This document shows positions 42,261 to 53,939 of a DNA stretch of 64,000 bases, in pieces. How positions within the stretch are numbered: the stretch's first letter is position 1; every line of letters begins with the position of its first letter. A program made the position numbers and the translations under genes. This stretch comes from Streptomyces sp. MH60 (GTDB lineage: Bacteria; Actinomycetota; Actinomycetes; Streptomycetales; Streptomycetaceae): positions 1 to 64,000 of the forward strand of contig NZ_MULI01000041.1 in NCBI RefSeq assembly GCF_002939385.1, read 5' to 3'. A model generated the notes under the pieces. It was not told where the DNA came from. It made no database searches and saw nothing but the letters and a program-made list of their open reading frames with translations.

Positions 42261-44501
42261 ATGTCCCACGTCGGCGTCGGACCCCGCGCGGTCACGCGTT
42301 CGGTCGCTTTCCTCACCGCGGGTGTCCTCGCGGTCCCCGCGCTGGCCGGCTGCACCTCCGAGGACCCGTCGGGCAAGCCGCTCGCCGGGCAGGACGTCGC
42401 CGCCGCAGCCCGCGCCCGGATCTCCGACGGCGGCACCCTGCGCTGGGCCGTGGACTCCGTGCCGGACACGCTGAACGCCTTCCAGTCGGACGCCGACGCC
42501 ACCACGACCCGCGTCGCGCAGGCCGTGCTGCCCTCGATGTACCGCATGGACGAGACCGGCAGCCCGGTGCGCGACCCCGACTACCTGGAGTCGGCCGAGG
42601 TCGTCGACACCGAGCCCAAGCAGGTCGTCGTCTACAAGCTGAACCAGCAGGCCGTCTGGAGCGACGGCCGGGAGATCGGTGCCGCCGACTTCGCCGCCCA
42701 GTGGCGCGCCCTGGCCGGGAAGGACAGCGCCTACTGGACCGCCCGCAACGCCGGCTACGACCGCATCGAGAGGATCGAGCGCGGCGCGAACGACCTGGAG
42801 GTCAAGGTCACCTTCAGCCGGCCCTACGCCGACTGGAAGGCCCTGTTCACGCCCCTGTACCCGAAGGACGTCACGGGCACCCCCGACGCCTTCAACGACG
42901 GCGCGCGGCGGACGCTCAAGGTCAGTGCCGGCCCCTTCGCGGTCAAGAAGGTCGACACCAAGGGCGACCGGGTCGTCCTCACCGGCAACCCGCGCTGGTG
43001 GGGCGAGCCGGCGAAGCTGGACCAGATCGTGCTGCGCGCCGTCCCCCGCGACGAGCGGGTCGCCGCACTGGTCGCCGGCAAGCTCGACCTCGCCGAGATC
43101 GACCCGGAGACCGCCGACGAGGTCAGCCTGGCCGCCGGTCCCCGGGACCCCGCCACCGGCACCCCGCTCATGGGCCCCGGGGGCACCCCGGCCCTCGGCC
43201 CGCAGGGCAGGTCCGCCGCCGAGGCGCTGCGCTCCTGGGCCATCGCCAACGGCTCCGACGAGGAGGCCGCCGAGGAGGAGGTCCTCGCCCGCGAGGAGCG
43301 GCAGGAGGCGGAGGCGAAGGCCCGGCGCCGTCAGCAGGCCCTGAGCGGCTTCGAGGTCCGCAAGTCGCTGGAGCCCGCCTACACCCAGCTCGCCCTCAAC
43401 GGGTCCGACGGCCCCCTCGCCGACGAGCGCGTCCGCAGGGCCGTGGCCCGCGCCCTGGACCGCGGGAAGCTGGCCAAGGCGGTGCTGAAGCCGCTCGGCC
43501 TGCCCGCCGAGCCCGTGGGCAGCCACCTCGCCCTGTCCGGCCAGCCCGCCTACGCCGACGGCAGCGGCGCGCTCGGCGAGCAGAACGCCAAGGAGGCCCG
43601 GGCCCTGCTCGCGGACGCCGGATGGGTCCCCGGCGGCCCCGTGAAGAAGAAGGACGGCGAGGAGGCGGCCGGCGCCGAGAAGGACAAGAAGGACAAGGGC
43701 GACAAGGACGAGCAGCAGTCCGAGGGCGACGACGAGGGCACCTACATCGTCGGCGAGGACGACAAGAACGACGACGGCGGCGACGACGCCAAGGACGGCG
43801 CCGACCAGGCGAGCGGCGAGAAGCACAGCAGCGGCAAGAACACCGCGCAGGGCGGCGCGCCCGGCGCCTACGCCCCCAAGGGCACCGCGGCCCCGGCCGG
43901 CTCGGCGGCGGCCCCGCTCGCCAAGGACGGCAAGGCGCTCACCCTCCGCTTCGTGCTCCCCTCCGGCCCCGGCTCCGAGACTCTGCGCACCGTGGCCGAC
44001 CGCGTCACGGACATGCTGAAGGAGATCGGCATCGGCACCGAGGTCACCAAGGTGCCGGACGAGAGCTACTTCAAGGACCACATCGCCGCCGGCGAGTACG
44101 ACCTGGCGCTCTACTCCTGGCCCGCCTCCGCCTTCCCGGCCACCGACGCCCGCCCCATCTACGCCAAGCCCGTCCCGGCCGCCGACGGTTCCCTGAACGT
44201 CGCGCAGAACTACACCCGGGTCGGCACCGACCAGGTCGACCAGCTCTTCGACCGGGCCATGGGCACCCTGGACCAGAAGGAGGCCCGGGACCTGCTGCGC
44301 AAGGCCGACTCGCGGATCTGGGCGGCGGCCGGCTCCGTCCCCCTCTACCAGCGCCCCCAGCTGGTGGCGGCCCGCGAGAACCTCGCCAACGCGGGAGCCT
44401 TCGGCTTCGAGACGCCGGTCTACGAGGACATGGGCTTCCTCAAGAAGGGCGCCCAGGGCTCCCGGCCCACCGCCCCGTCCTCGGCCTCGCCCTCGTCCTG
44501 A
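42261..44501 (+). CDS. SBP5-family solute-binding lipoprotein with a long charged insert
   Basis: A 746-residue lipoprotein: signal peptide and lipobox 'VLAVPALAGC' (Cys31), then a family 5 (peptide/nickel type) binding protein ('GGTLRWAVDSVPDTLNAFQS', 'AVWSDGREIGAADFAAQWRA', 'GPFAVKKV'). The family is usually about 500-600 residues. The excess is a Glu/Ala/Arg helix at about 332-365 and a Lys/Asp/Glu/Gly-rich, then Ala/Pro-rich, segment at about 459-560 ('KKDKKDKGDKDEQQSEGDDE'). The insert lies in the lobe facing the substrate. GGAGG is 8 nt upstream of the ATG. No permease genes adjoin it, so it may share a transporter, possibly one of those to the right. Confidence 0.88.
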   Translation: MSHVGVGPRAVTRSVAFLTAGVLAVPALAGCTSEDPSGKPLAGQDVAAAARARISDGGTLRWAVDSVPDTLNAFQSDADATTTRVAQAVLPSMYRMDETGSPVRDPDYLESAEVVDTEPKQVVVYKLNQQAVWSDGREIGAADFAAQWRALAGKDSAYWTARNAGYDRIERIERGANDLEVKVTFSRPYADWKALFTPLYPKDVTGTPDAFNDGARRTLKVSAGPFAVKKVDTKGDRVVLTGNPRWWGEPAKLDQIVLRAVPRDERVAALVAGKLDLAEIDPETADEVSLAAGPRDPATGTPLMGPGGTPALGPQGRSAAEALRSWAIANGSDEEAAEEEVLAREERQEAEAKARRRQQALSGFEVRKSLEPAYTQLALNGSDGPLADERVRRAVARALDRGKLAKAVLKPLGLPAEPVGSHLALSGQPAYADGSGALGEQNAKEARALLADAGWVPGGPVKKKDGEEAAGAEKDKKDKGDKDEQQSEGDDEGTYIVGEDDKNDDGGDDAKDGADQASGEKHSSGKNTAQGGAPGAYAPKGTAAPAGSAAAPLAKDGKALTLRFVLPSGPGSETLRTVADRVTDMLKEIGIGTEVTKVPDESYFKDHIAAGEYDLALYSWPASAFPATDARPIYAKPVPAADGSLNVAQNYTRVGTDQVDQLFDRAMGTLDQKEARDLLRKADSRIWAAAGSVPLYQRPQLVAARENLANAGAFGFETPVYEDMGFLKKGAQGSRPTAPSSASPSS

Positions 44502-44633
44502 ACCCTCCTGGCAAGCCGCAGTCCCCGGGGCCCCGTACCATTGGGTGAGGCCGTGGCATGTACCGCCCGGCAGGCCCGCGTGACACGGACGTCCGCGACG
44601 GCCGTCCTCACACCCTCCGGGAGTAAGCCACTT

Positions 44634-46550
<1,917 letters not shown>

Positions 46551-46567
46551 CCCACCGCACGACGGAC

Positions 46568-46604
46568 GGCACCGGACACCACGGCTCACGTGGGGTCCGG
46601 TGCC
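46568..46604. terminator. Terminator of typA
   Basis: GGCACCGGAC (46568-46577) pairs exactly with GTCCGGTGCC (46595-46604), with partial pairing extending inward, followed by GTTTGG. Confidence 0.8.
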
Positions 46605-47165
46605 GTTTGGCGTGATGCCGACGCGGGTGGGGCGCGGGGGTAGGGAAAACCCTCGATTTCCCGGCGGGGCAGGGCAGCGTGGGCAGGCCCGCACTAACCT
46701 GCGCGGAAGCACTCCGCCCGGAGTGCCGGCGGGCGGTCCCGTCCGGGGGTCCGGCGGCCGGCGCCGACGGACGTGCCGGGCGCGGGACATACCTGCGGGT
46801 CAGCTTGCACCCACCGCACGTTACGCGCAATCAATTTCTGCCGCGCGGACGTCCGTTATACGGACGGTCACCACCGTTAGATGTGTAACAAGTCCGTTTC
46901 GCAGCGATCTCGCACCAAACCCTTTGTCCGGATTTTGAAAGATCTGGCCCCTATCTGTGATCGAACCGAGACCTCGAACCTGTGGTTCGTTCCCCGGAGG
47001 ATGGCAGATAGTTAGGCGCGTAGAGCTCGGATAAACGGGTCACGCGCTGACGGGGCGCAGGCTCGCGAGCGTGAGGGTGCCAGGCGATCTCATCACCGGC
47101 CGATGGCCGGAATGTGTCGTGTGCTCCTCTTTGCGGTGAACCAGCGGATTCATGAGGAGGAACCC
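46605..47165. other. Long regulatory stretch upstream of the bldK operon
   Basis: About 560 bp without a gene, unusually AT-rich between 46820 and 47020. It contains the palindrome at 46850-46866, several T-rich spots that could be promoters (TTGTCC near 46925, GGATAAAC near 47030) and ends in a fossil RBS/start. Any frames here have poor codon use. Confidence 0.5.
46850..46866. promoter_or_regulatory. 17-bp palindrome CGTCCGT-TAT-ACGGACG
   Basis: Exact 7-bp arms around TAT, in the AT-rich part of the gap about 590 bp upstream of bldKA. It is a likely dimeric regulator site, not a known box to me. Confidence 0.55.
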
Positions 47166-47288
47166 ATGCGAGGTGCCACAAGCGCCATATGGGTCGCGTC
47201 GTCCCCGATGGCAGGTGTAGGCCCCGCGGGTGCGTTCAGTGCCGTCACGGTTGATGCGGCAGCGGCCCGGCGTCGCGAACTTCCTTGA
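47140..47288 (+). pseudogene. Fossil 5' end of an oligopeptide-binding lipoprotein gene
   Basis: A strong RBS (GAGGAGG) and ATG at 47166 open a 40-codon frame starting MRGATSAIWVAS. The lipoprotein of the second opp operon (53940) starts MRGARHAKWAAC, has the same RBS and shares ACCAGCGGA upstream (47140-47148 versus 53905-53913). DNA identity is about 26 of 36 bases over the first 12 codons and then ends; no lipobox or binding domain follows. I read this as the start of a former paralogous lipoprotein gene. It could also act as a small upstream ORF for bldKA. Confidence 0.5.
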
Positions 47289-47456
47289 CGTCGTGTGCCG
47301 TCGGTCGGCAGCCGCCGACCGCGAGCCAGGGTTCTCCCGGGGCGGTGTCGCCCCTCCGTCGTTGTTCCCCTCGCGCGCTGCGGAAGACGTACGCCGTGCG
47401 AAGGCCGTCGGCCGCGTGCACTCCCGACGACCTCCTACCTGTGAAATGGACGAATC

Positions 47457-48488
47457 ATGACGAGTCCAATCGAGATTGAGGGTGCTGAAGCCTCTTCCGT
47501 CTTGGACAAAGAGAGCGCGCCGCAGGGCGACGCCCCGAAGCCCAAGGAGCCGGAAGGGCGCAAGCCCGGCCAGTTGATGTGGGCGCGCTTCAAGCGCGAC
47601 CGGGCCGGTGTGATCTCTGCCTGCATCGTCCTGTTCTTCTTCGTGGTCGCCGCGGCGGCGCCACTGATCTCGAAGGTCTACGGCAAGGACCCGTATACCC
47701 TGTACGGGCAGGAGAACCCCGACCTCCTGGACATGTTCACCATGCCCGCCGCGCCCTTCGGCGGCATCGACGGCGACTTCTGGTTCGGCATCGAACCGGG
47801 CCTGGGCCGCGACGTGTTCACCCAGCTGCTGTACGGCATGCGCAACTCGATGGCCACCGCGCTGGCGGCGACCCTCATCATGACGGTGCTGGGCGTCCTG
47901 ATCGGCCTGGCCGGCGGCTACTTCGGCGGGAAGATCGACTACTGGCTCGGCCGGGTCACCGACTTCTTCATGGCGCTGCCCAGCCAGCTCTTCTTCGTCG
48001 CCGCGATGCCCGTCATCACCACGGTGTTCGTCGCCCCGGACAAGGAGACGCCCACCTATGTGCGCGCCTCCGCGATCATCATCGTGCTGTCCTTCCTGGG
48101 CTGGATGAGCATGGCCCGGATCGTCCGGGGCGCCACGATGTCCCTGCGCGACCGGGAGTTCATCGAGGCGGCCCGCATCTCCGGGGCCTCGCCCTGGCGC
48201 ATCCTCCGCAAGGAACTGCTGCCCAACATCGTCACTCCGACGCTGGTACAGGCGACGCTCACGCTGCCGAGCACCATCCTCAGCATCGCGTTCCTGTCCT
48301 TCGTGGGCGTGGGGTACGTCGAGCCCACGCCGGACTGGGGGCGGATGTTCGCCATCGGCGCGGACATCGTCGAGCAGGACCCCTACTACATGCTCTTCCC
48401 CGGCGTCGCCATGGTGGTCTTCATGGTGGCCTTCAACCTCCTCGGTGACTCGATCCGGGACGCCTTCGACCCCAAGGGAAACCGCTGA
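47457..48488 (+). CDS. bldKA: BldK oligopeptide ABC transporter, permease (DppC-like)
   Basis: A 343-residue inner-membrane permease. About 40 polar residues precede helix 1 ('AGVISACIVLFFFVVAAAAP'); a large outer loop, further helices and the ATPase-coupling EAA loop 'EAARISGASPWRILRKELLP' follow. The gene order permease-lipoprotein-permease-ATPase-ATPase is that of S. coelicolor bldKA-E, which imports an extracellular signal needed for aerial mycelium. The ATG has no strong RBS; a four-codon ORF (ATG at 47446) ends overlapping it (ATGA), so its translation may be coupled. Confidence 0.9.
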   Translation: MTSPIEIEGAEASSVLDKESAPQGDAPKPKEPEGRKPGQLMWARFKRDRAGVISACIVLFFFVVAAAAPLISKVYGKDPYTLYGQENPDLLDMFTMPAAPFGGIDGDFWFGIEPGLGRDVFTQLLYGMRNSMATALAATLIMTVLGVLIGLAGGYFGGKIDYWLGRVTDFFMALPSQLFFVAAMPVITTVFVAPDKETPTYVRASAIIIVLSFLGWMSMARIVRGATMSLRDREFIEAARISGASPWRILRKELLPNIVTPTLVQATLTLPSTILSIAFLSFVGVGYVEPTPDWGRMFAIGADIVEQDPYYMLFPGVAMVVFMVAFNLLGDSIRDAFDPKGNR

Positions 48489-48597
48489 GGCCAGGGGAAC
48501 CCCCCACATCCTCGCCCGGCCGGTTCGGTGCCGCTCAGCCCGGCCCCGGCCACGTACCAGCAGTGCTCACTACTCACAGGCAGGTGGATTCGTCCCT

Positions 48598-50400
48598 ATG
48601 AGCATTCTCCGCAACCGCACCGCCACGGCCGCCATAGTCGCGGTCGCAGCCGGCGCCCTCACCCTCACCGCCTGCGGCGGCGGCGACGGCGGCAGCTCCG
48701 CCAAGGACAACAGCAAGAAGAAGGAAGACGCCAAGTCGCAGTCGAAGCCGGTGCAGATCGGTGACGCGCAGGCGTCCACCGGCCCGGCCCCCGAGGTCCC
48801 CGGCGCCAAGCCGGGCGGCGTCGCGACCGTGTACCAGGAGGCGGACTTCTCCCACCTGGACCCGGGGCAGATCTACGTCTCGGACGGCAAGCTGCTCAGC
48901 CGCCTCATCTTCCGCGGTCTGACCCAGTACGACGAGGACGAGAACGGCAACCTGACCGTCGTGGGCGACCTCGCCACCGACGCGGGCAAGGCGTCCGACG
49001 GCGGCAAGACCTGGACGTACACCCTCAAGGACAACCTGAAGGACGCGAACGGCAACCCGATCAACTCGGCGGACATCCGCCACACGATCGAGCGCCTGTA
49101 CGCCAACTACATCACCGACGGCCCGACCTACCTGCAGCAGTGGCTGTCCGGTGACGGCACCACCTACCGCGACGCCTACGCGGGCCCGGACAAGGGCAAG
49201 CACCTGCCCGACTCCGTCCTGGAGACGCCGGACGACAAGACGATCGTCATGCACTTCAAGAAGGCGCGTCCCGACGTCCCGCAGATGCTGACCATGCCCG
49301 GTTACAGCGTCGTGCCCGAGGAGACGGACACCAAGGAGAAGTACGACAACGCCCCCGTCGCCGTCGGCCCGTACAAGATCGCCGACTTCAAGCCGGGCAA
49401 GTCCATGAAGCTGGTCAAGAACACCCAGTGGGACCCGAAGTCCGACTCGGTGCGCCACCAGTACGTCGACGGGTTCAACATCTCGATGAACCACGACGAC
49501 GAGGACCAGACCAAGACCCTCCTCGCCGACCAGGGCGAGGCCAAGAACGCCATGATGTTCACGGGTCAGGTCGCCACCACGCAGCTGCAGAAGGTGGTGG
49601 GCGACAAGGACGCGATGAAGAACCGCACGATCCAGGGCTACGCCCCGTACGTGTGGCAGCTGAACTTCAACATGGACCGCATCAAGGACAAGAAGCTCCG
49701 TGACGCGATCACCCTGGCGCTGCCCTCCGACTCGGTCTTCAAGGCCGACGGTGGTGCCTACGGCGGTGAGGTCGCCAACTCGCTGATGTCGCCCACGACC
49801 CCGGGCTACAACGACAAGTTCGACCCGTTCAACCGGCTCAAGAAGCCGAACGGTGACATCGCGGCCGCCAAGAAGCTGATCAAGGAGGGTGGCTTCGAGG
49901 GCAAGAGCCTCGTCTACGCCTACGGCAACACGCCGACCCGCCAGAAGCAGGCCGTCCTGATCGCCGACGCCCTGGAGAAGATCGGTCTGGACGTCCAGAA
50001 GAAGGAGATCGACTCCGCCACCTGGTACGAGCAGGTCGGCAAGGTCAAGAACGGCTACGACCTGTACATGACCGGCTGGGGCCAGGACTGGCCGTCCGCC
50101 TCCACGGTCATCCCGCCGTCGTACGACGGCACGCAGATCCAGGACGGCGCGTCGAACTACTCGCACATCAACGACGAGCACGTGAACTCCGAGATCAAGC
50201 GCATCGAGACGATCACGGACACGGCGGAGGCCACCAAGGCCTGGGCCGAGCTGAGCGAGTACATCTCCAAGGAAGTCAACCCGGCCGCCCCGATCTACTA
50301 CACCAAGGTCTTCCAGATCTTCGGTTCGAACATCGGCGGCATCCGCTACAGCTCGGACTCGAGCTACGTGGACGTGACCCGGATCTTCCTCAAGAAGTAG
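48598..50400 (+). CDS. bldKB: BldK oligopeptide-binding lipoprotein
   Basis: A 600-residue SBP5-family lipoprotein. Lipobox 'ALTLTAC' at residues 20-26, a Lys/Ser-rich linker to about 55, then the binding domain ('YQEADFSHLDPGQIYVSDGK', 'LSRLIFRGLTQYDEDENGNL', 'PSSYDGTQIQ'-like C-lobe as PPSYDGTQIQDG). It catches the oligopeptide outside the membrane and hands it to BldKA/BldKC. The length matches, as I recall, the S. coelicolor protein. AGGTGG lies 11 nt before the ATG. A strong hairpin follows the gene and could raise its message level over the rest of the operon. Confidence 0.92.
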   Translation: MSILRNRTATAAIVAVAAGALTLTACGGGDGGSSAKDNSKKKEDAKSQSKPVQIGDAQASTGPAPEVPGAKPGGVATVYQEADFSHLDPGQIYVSDGKLLSRLIFRGLTQYDEDENGNLTVVGDLATDAGKASDGGKTWTYTLKDNLKDANGNPINSADIRHTIERLYANYITDGPTYLQQWLSGDGTTYRDAYAGPDKGKHLPDSVLETPDDKTIVMHFKKARPDVPQMLTMPGYSVVPEETDTKEKYDNAPVAVGPYKIADFKPGKSMKLVKNTQWDPKSDSVRHQYVDGFNISMNHDDEDQTKTLLADQGEAKNAMMFTGQVATTQLQKVVGDKDAMKNRTIQGYAPYVWQLNFNMDRIKDKKLRDAITLALPSDSVFKADGGAYGGEVANSLMSPTTPGYNDKFDPFNRLKKPNGDIAAAKKLIKEGGFEGKSLVYAYGNTPTRQKQAVLIADALEKIGLDVQKKEIDSATWYEQVGKVKNGYDLYMTGWGQDWPSASTVIPPSYDGTQIQDGASNYSHINDEHVNSEIKRIETITDTAEATKAWAELSEYISKEVNPAAPIYYTKVFQIFGSNIGGIRYSSDSSYVDVTRIFLKK

Positions 50401-50417
50401 TCCGCTCGGTCGGGAAA

Positions 50418-50451
50418 CCGGTGGGGGCGCGCGGCGGAGCGCCCCCACCGG
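50418..50451 (+). terminator. Intercistronic hairpin between bldKB and bldKC
   Basis: Perfect 13-bp arms (50418-50430, 50439-50451) around 8 nt. No T-run follows. It may partly terminate or protect the bldKAB message from decay, giving more binding protein than transporter. Confidence 0.75.
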
Positions 50452-50512
50452 GCCCTGATCCCCTCCAGACCTCCCCATCCGACTGCCGCAGTCCTGAGAG
50501 CAGCTGTCTGCC

Positions 50513-51490
50513 ATGCTTCAATTCCTGATTCGCCGGACCTTCGGCGCAGCGCTGATCCTGGTGTTGATCAGTGCCTTCACCTTCTTCATGTTCTTCGCGA
50601 TCCCGCAGGACCCGGCCATGCTGGCCTGTGGCAAGAACTGCACTCCGGACGCGCTGGCGATCATTCACCAGAACCTGGGCCTCGACAAGCCGGTCCCGGT
50701 GCAGTACTGGAACTTCCTGATCGGCATCTTCGCCGGCCGTGACTTCGCCGTCGGCCACTGCAGCGCTCCCTGCTTCGGCGTCTCCTTCGCCAACAACCAG
50801 AACGTCTGGGACACGATCCTCGACCGCTTCCCGGTGACCATCTCGCTGACCCTCGGCAGCCTGCTGGTCTTCCTCACCCTCGGCCTCGGCGCCGGTCTCC
50901 TGGCCGCCAAGTTCCGCGGCACCTGGATCGACAAGACGTTCAGCTCCGGTTCGCTGGTCATCAGCTCGCTGCAGATCTACTTCCTCGGCCCGCTGGTGAT
51001 GATCCCGCTGGTGTACTCGACGGGCTGGCTGGACAAGCCGAAGTACGTGCCCTTCTCCGAGGACCTCGGCGGCTGGTTCATGGGCCTGCTGATCCCCTGG
51101 GTCGTGATGGCGACCATCTTCACCGCCAACTACACCCGGATGAGCCGCTCCTCGATGATCGAGCAGCTCCAGGAAGAACATGTGAGGGCGGCCCGCGCCA
51201 AGGGCATGTCGGGCAACTACACGTTCTTCCGCTACGCCTGGCGCGGCTCCCTCGTGCCCATCGTGACCATCCTCGGCATCGACCTGTCCGCCCTCATGGG
51301 CGGCGGCATGGTGACCGAGATGACGTTCGGCCTGGCCGGGATCGGCCGGCTCGCACTGAAGTCCGTCACTGACAAGGACCTGCCGATGCTGATGGGCGTC
51401 ATGCTGGTCAGTGCCGCACTCATCATCGTCTTCAACCTGATCGTGGACGCCCTGTACGCCGTCATCGACCCGCGCGTGCGCCTGTCCTAG
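50513..51490 (+). CDS. bldKC: BldK oligopeptide ABC transporter, permease (DppB-like)
   Basis: A 325-residue permease: helix 1 directly at the N-terminus ('LIRRTFGAALILVLISAFTF'), an outer loop with paired cysteines ('ACGKNCTPDA', 'GHCSAPCFGV'), more helices and the coupling loop 'EEHVRAARAKGMSGNYTFFR'. The cysteines may form disulfides outside. The RBS is poor (GAGAG about 13 nt upstream), in line with lower expression than bldKB. Confidence 0.9.
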   Translation: MLQFLIRRTFGAALILVLISAFTFFMFFAIPQDPAMLACGKNCTPDALAIIHQNLGLDKPVPVQYWNFLIGIFAGRDFAVGHCSAPCFGVSFANNQNVWDTILDRFPVTISLTLGSLLVFLTLGLGAGLLAAKFRGTWIDKTFSSGSLVISSLQIYFLGPLVMIPLVYSTGWLDKPKYVPFSEDLGGWFMGLLIPWVVMATIFTANYTRMSRSSMIEQLQEEHVRAARAKGMSGNYTFFRYAWRGSLVPIVTILGIDLSALMGGGMVTEMTFGLAGIGRLALKSVTDKDLPMLMGVMLVSAALIIVFNLIVDALYAVIDPRVRLS

Positions 51491-51500
51491 GAGAACCACC

Positions 51501-52562
51501 GTGACCACTCAGACCAAGCCCGAAGAGGCCCCGGCCGCCGCCGCGGGAGACTCGTTCCTCTCGGTGCGCGACCTCAAGGTCCACTTCTCCACCGAGGGCG
51601 GCGTCGTCAAGGCGGTGGACGGGCTCTCCTTCGACCTGGAGCGGGGCAAGACCCTCGGCATCGTGGGCGAGTCCGGCTCCGGCAAGTCGGTGACCAACCT
51701 GGCCGTCCTCGGCCTGCACGACCGCCGCAAGACCGCGATCGACGGATCGATCACGCTGGACGGCCAGGAGCTGACCGACGCCAGTGAGAAGCAGCTGGAG
51801 AGGCTGCGCGGCAAGAAGATGGCGATGATCTTCCAGGACGCGCTGACCGCGCTGTCGCCGTACTACACGGTCGGCCGCCAGATCGCGGAGCCGTTCATGA
51901 AGCACAACGGCGCGTCCAAGAAGGACGCCCGGGTGCGCGCCATCGACCTGCTGCAGAAGGTCGGCATCCCGCACCCGCAGCAGCGGGTCGACGACTACCC
52001 GCACCAGTTCTCCGGCGGTATGCGTCAGCGCGCCATGATCGCGATGGCCCTCTCGTGCAACCCCGACCTGCTCATCGCGGACGAGCCCACCACGGCGCTC
52101 GACGTGACCGTCCAGGCGCAGATCCTCGACCTGCTCAAGGACCTCCAGCAGGAGTTCGGCTCCGCGATCATCATGATCACCCACGACCTGGGCGTGGTCG
52201 GCAACATGGCCGACGACATCCTGGTCATGTACGCGGGCCGGGCCGTCGAGCGCGGCACGGTGCGCGAGGTGCTCAAGACGCCGCAGCACCCGTACACCTG
52301 GGGCCTGCTGAGCTCGATGCCGAACCTCACCTCGGACGTCGACGAGCCGCTGGTGCCGATCCCGGGGTCGCCGCCCTCGCTGATGAACCCGCCCTCGGGA
52401 TGCGCCTTCCACCCGCGGTGCGGCTTCACCGACCTGGTCTCCGGCAGCCGTTGCTCGGGCGAGCGCCCGATGCTCGGCCAGGGACGCTCGGCCGCCTGTC
52501 ACCTGACGGGGGACCAGCGGCAACAGGTGTTCATCGACAAGATTCAGCCCCGGCTGGGCTGA
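51501..52562 (+). CDS. bldKD: BldK oligopeptide ABC transporter, ATPase (DppD-like)
   Basis: A 353-residue ATPase: Walker A 'GESGSGKSVTNLAVLG', Q-loop 'AMIFQDALTALSP', signature 'FSGGMRQRAMIAMAL', Walker B 'LLIADEPTTALDVT' and H-loop 'MITHDLGVVG'. The C-terminal oligo_HPY region has the usual cysteines ('GCAFHPRCGF', 'SRCSGE', 'AACHLTG'), a possible Fe-S site. The GTG start uses an AGGAG that overlaps the bldKC stop. Confidence 0.94.
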   Translation: MTTQTKPEEAPAAAAGDSFLSVRDLKVHFSTEGGVVKAVDGLSFDLERGKTLGIVGESGSGKSVTNLAVLGLHDRRKTAIDGSITLDGQELTDASEKQLERLRGKKMAMIFQDALTALSPYYTVGRQIAEPFMKHNGASKKDARVRAIDLLQKVGIPHPQQRVDDYPHQFSGGMRQRAMIAMALSCNPDLLIADEPTTALDVTVQAQILDLLKDLQQEFGSAIIMITHDLGVVGNMADDILVMYAGRAVERGTVREVLKTPQHPYTWGLLSSMPNLTSDVDEPLVPIPGSPPSLMNPPSGCAFHPRCGFTDLVSGSRCSGERPMLGQGRSAACHLTGDQRQQVFIDKIQPRLG

Positions 52563-52589
52563 GCGGAAACCGGCGACTGGGGCATCACC

Positions 52590-53735
<1,146 letters not shown>

Positions 53736-53756
53736 CCGGCACCCAGAGGCGGTCGG

Positions 53757-53799
53757 GGAAGGGCGGCGGCGGGAGGAGGACTCCCGCCGCCGCCCTTCC
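53757..53799 (+). terminator. Strong terminator of the bldK operon
   Basis: Perfect 19-bp arms (53757-53775, 53781-53799) with a 5-nt loop, 22 bp after bldKE. It separates bldK from the second transporter operon. Confidence 0.9.
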
Positions 53800-53939
53800 G
53801 CATGCCGCCGGACCTCCCGCACCCGTCCGGAGGACACCGGCAACCCGTATGGACCGGACGGGTGTGCGCCCCCGAGTACGCCCCCTGAGGCTGGACCGGA
53901 ACGGACCAGCGGACGAGTCAGGGCACGAGGAGGCACTCC

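Noticed and set aside
46951..47181. A 76-codon minus-strand frame in the bldK upstream gap
   Set aside because: Poor codon use, no RBS, no family; it lies in an AT-rich regulatory region.
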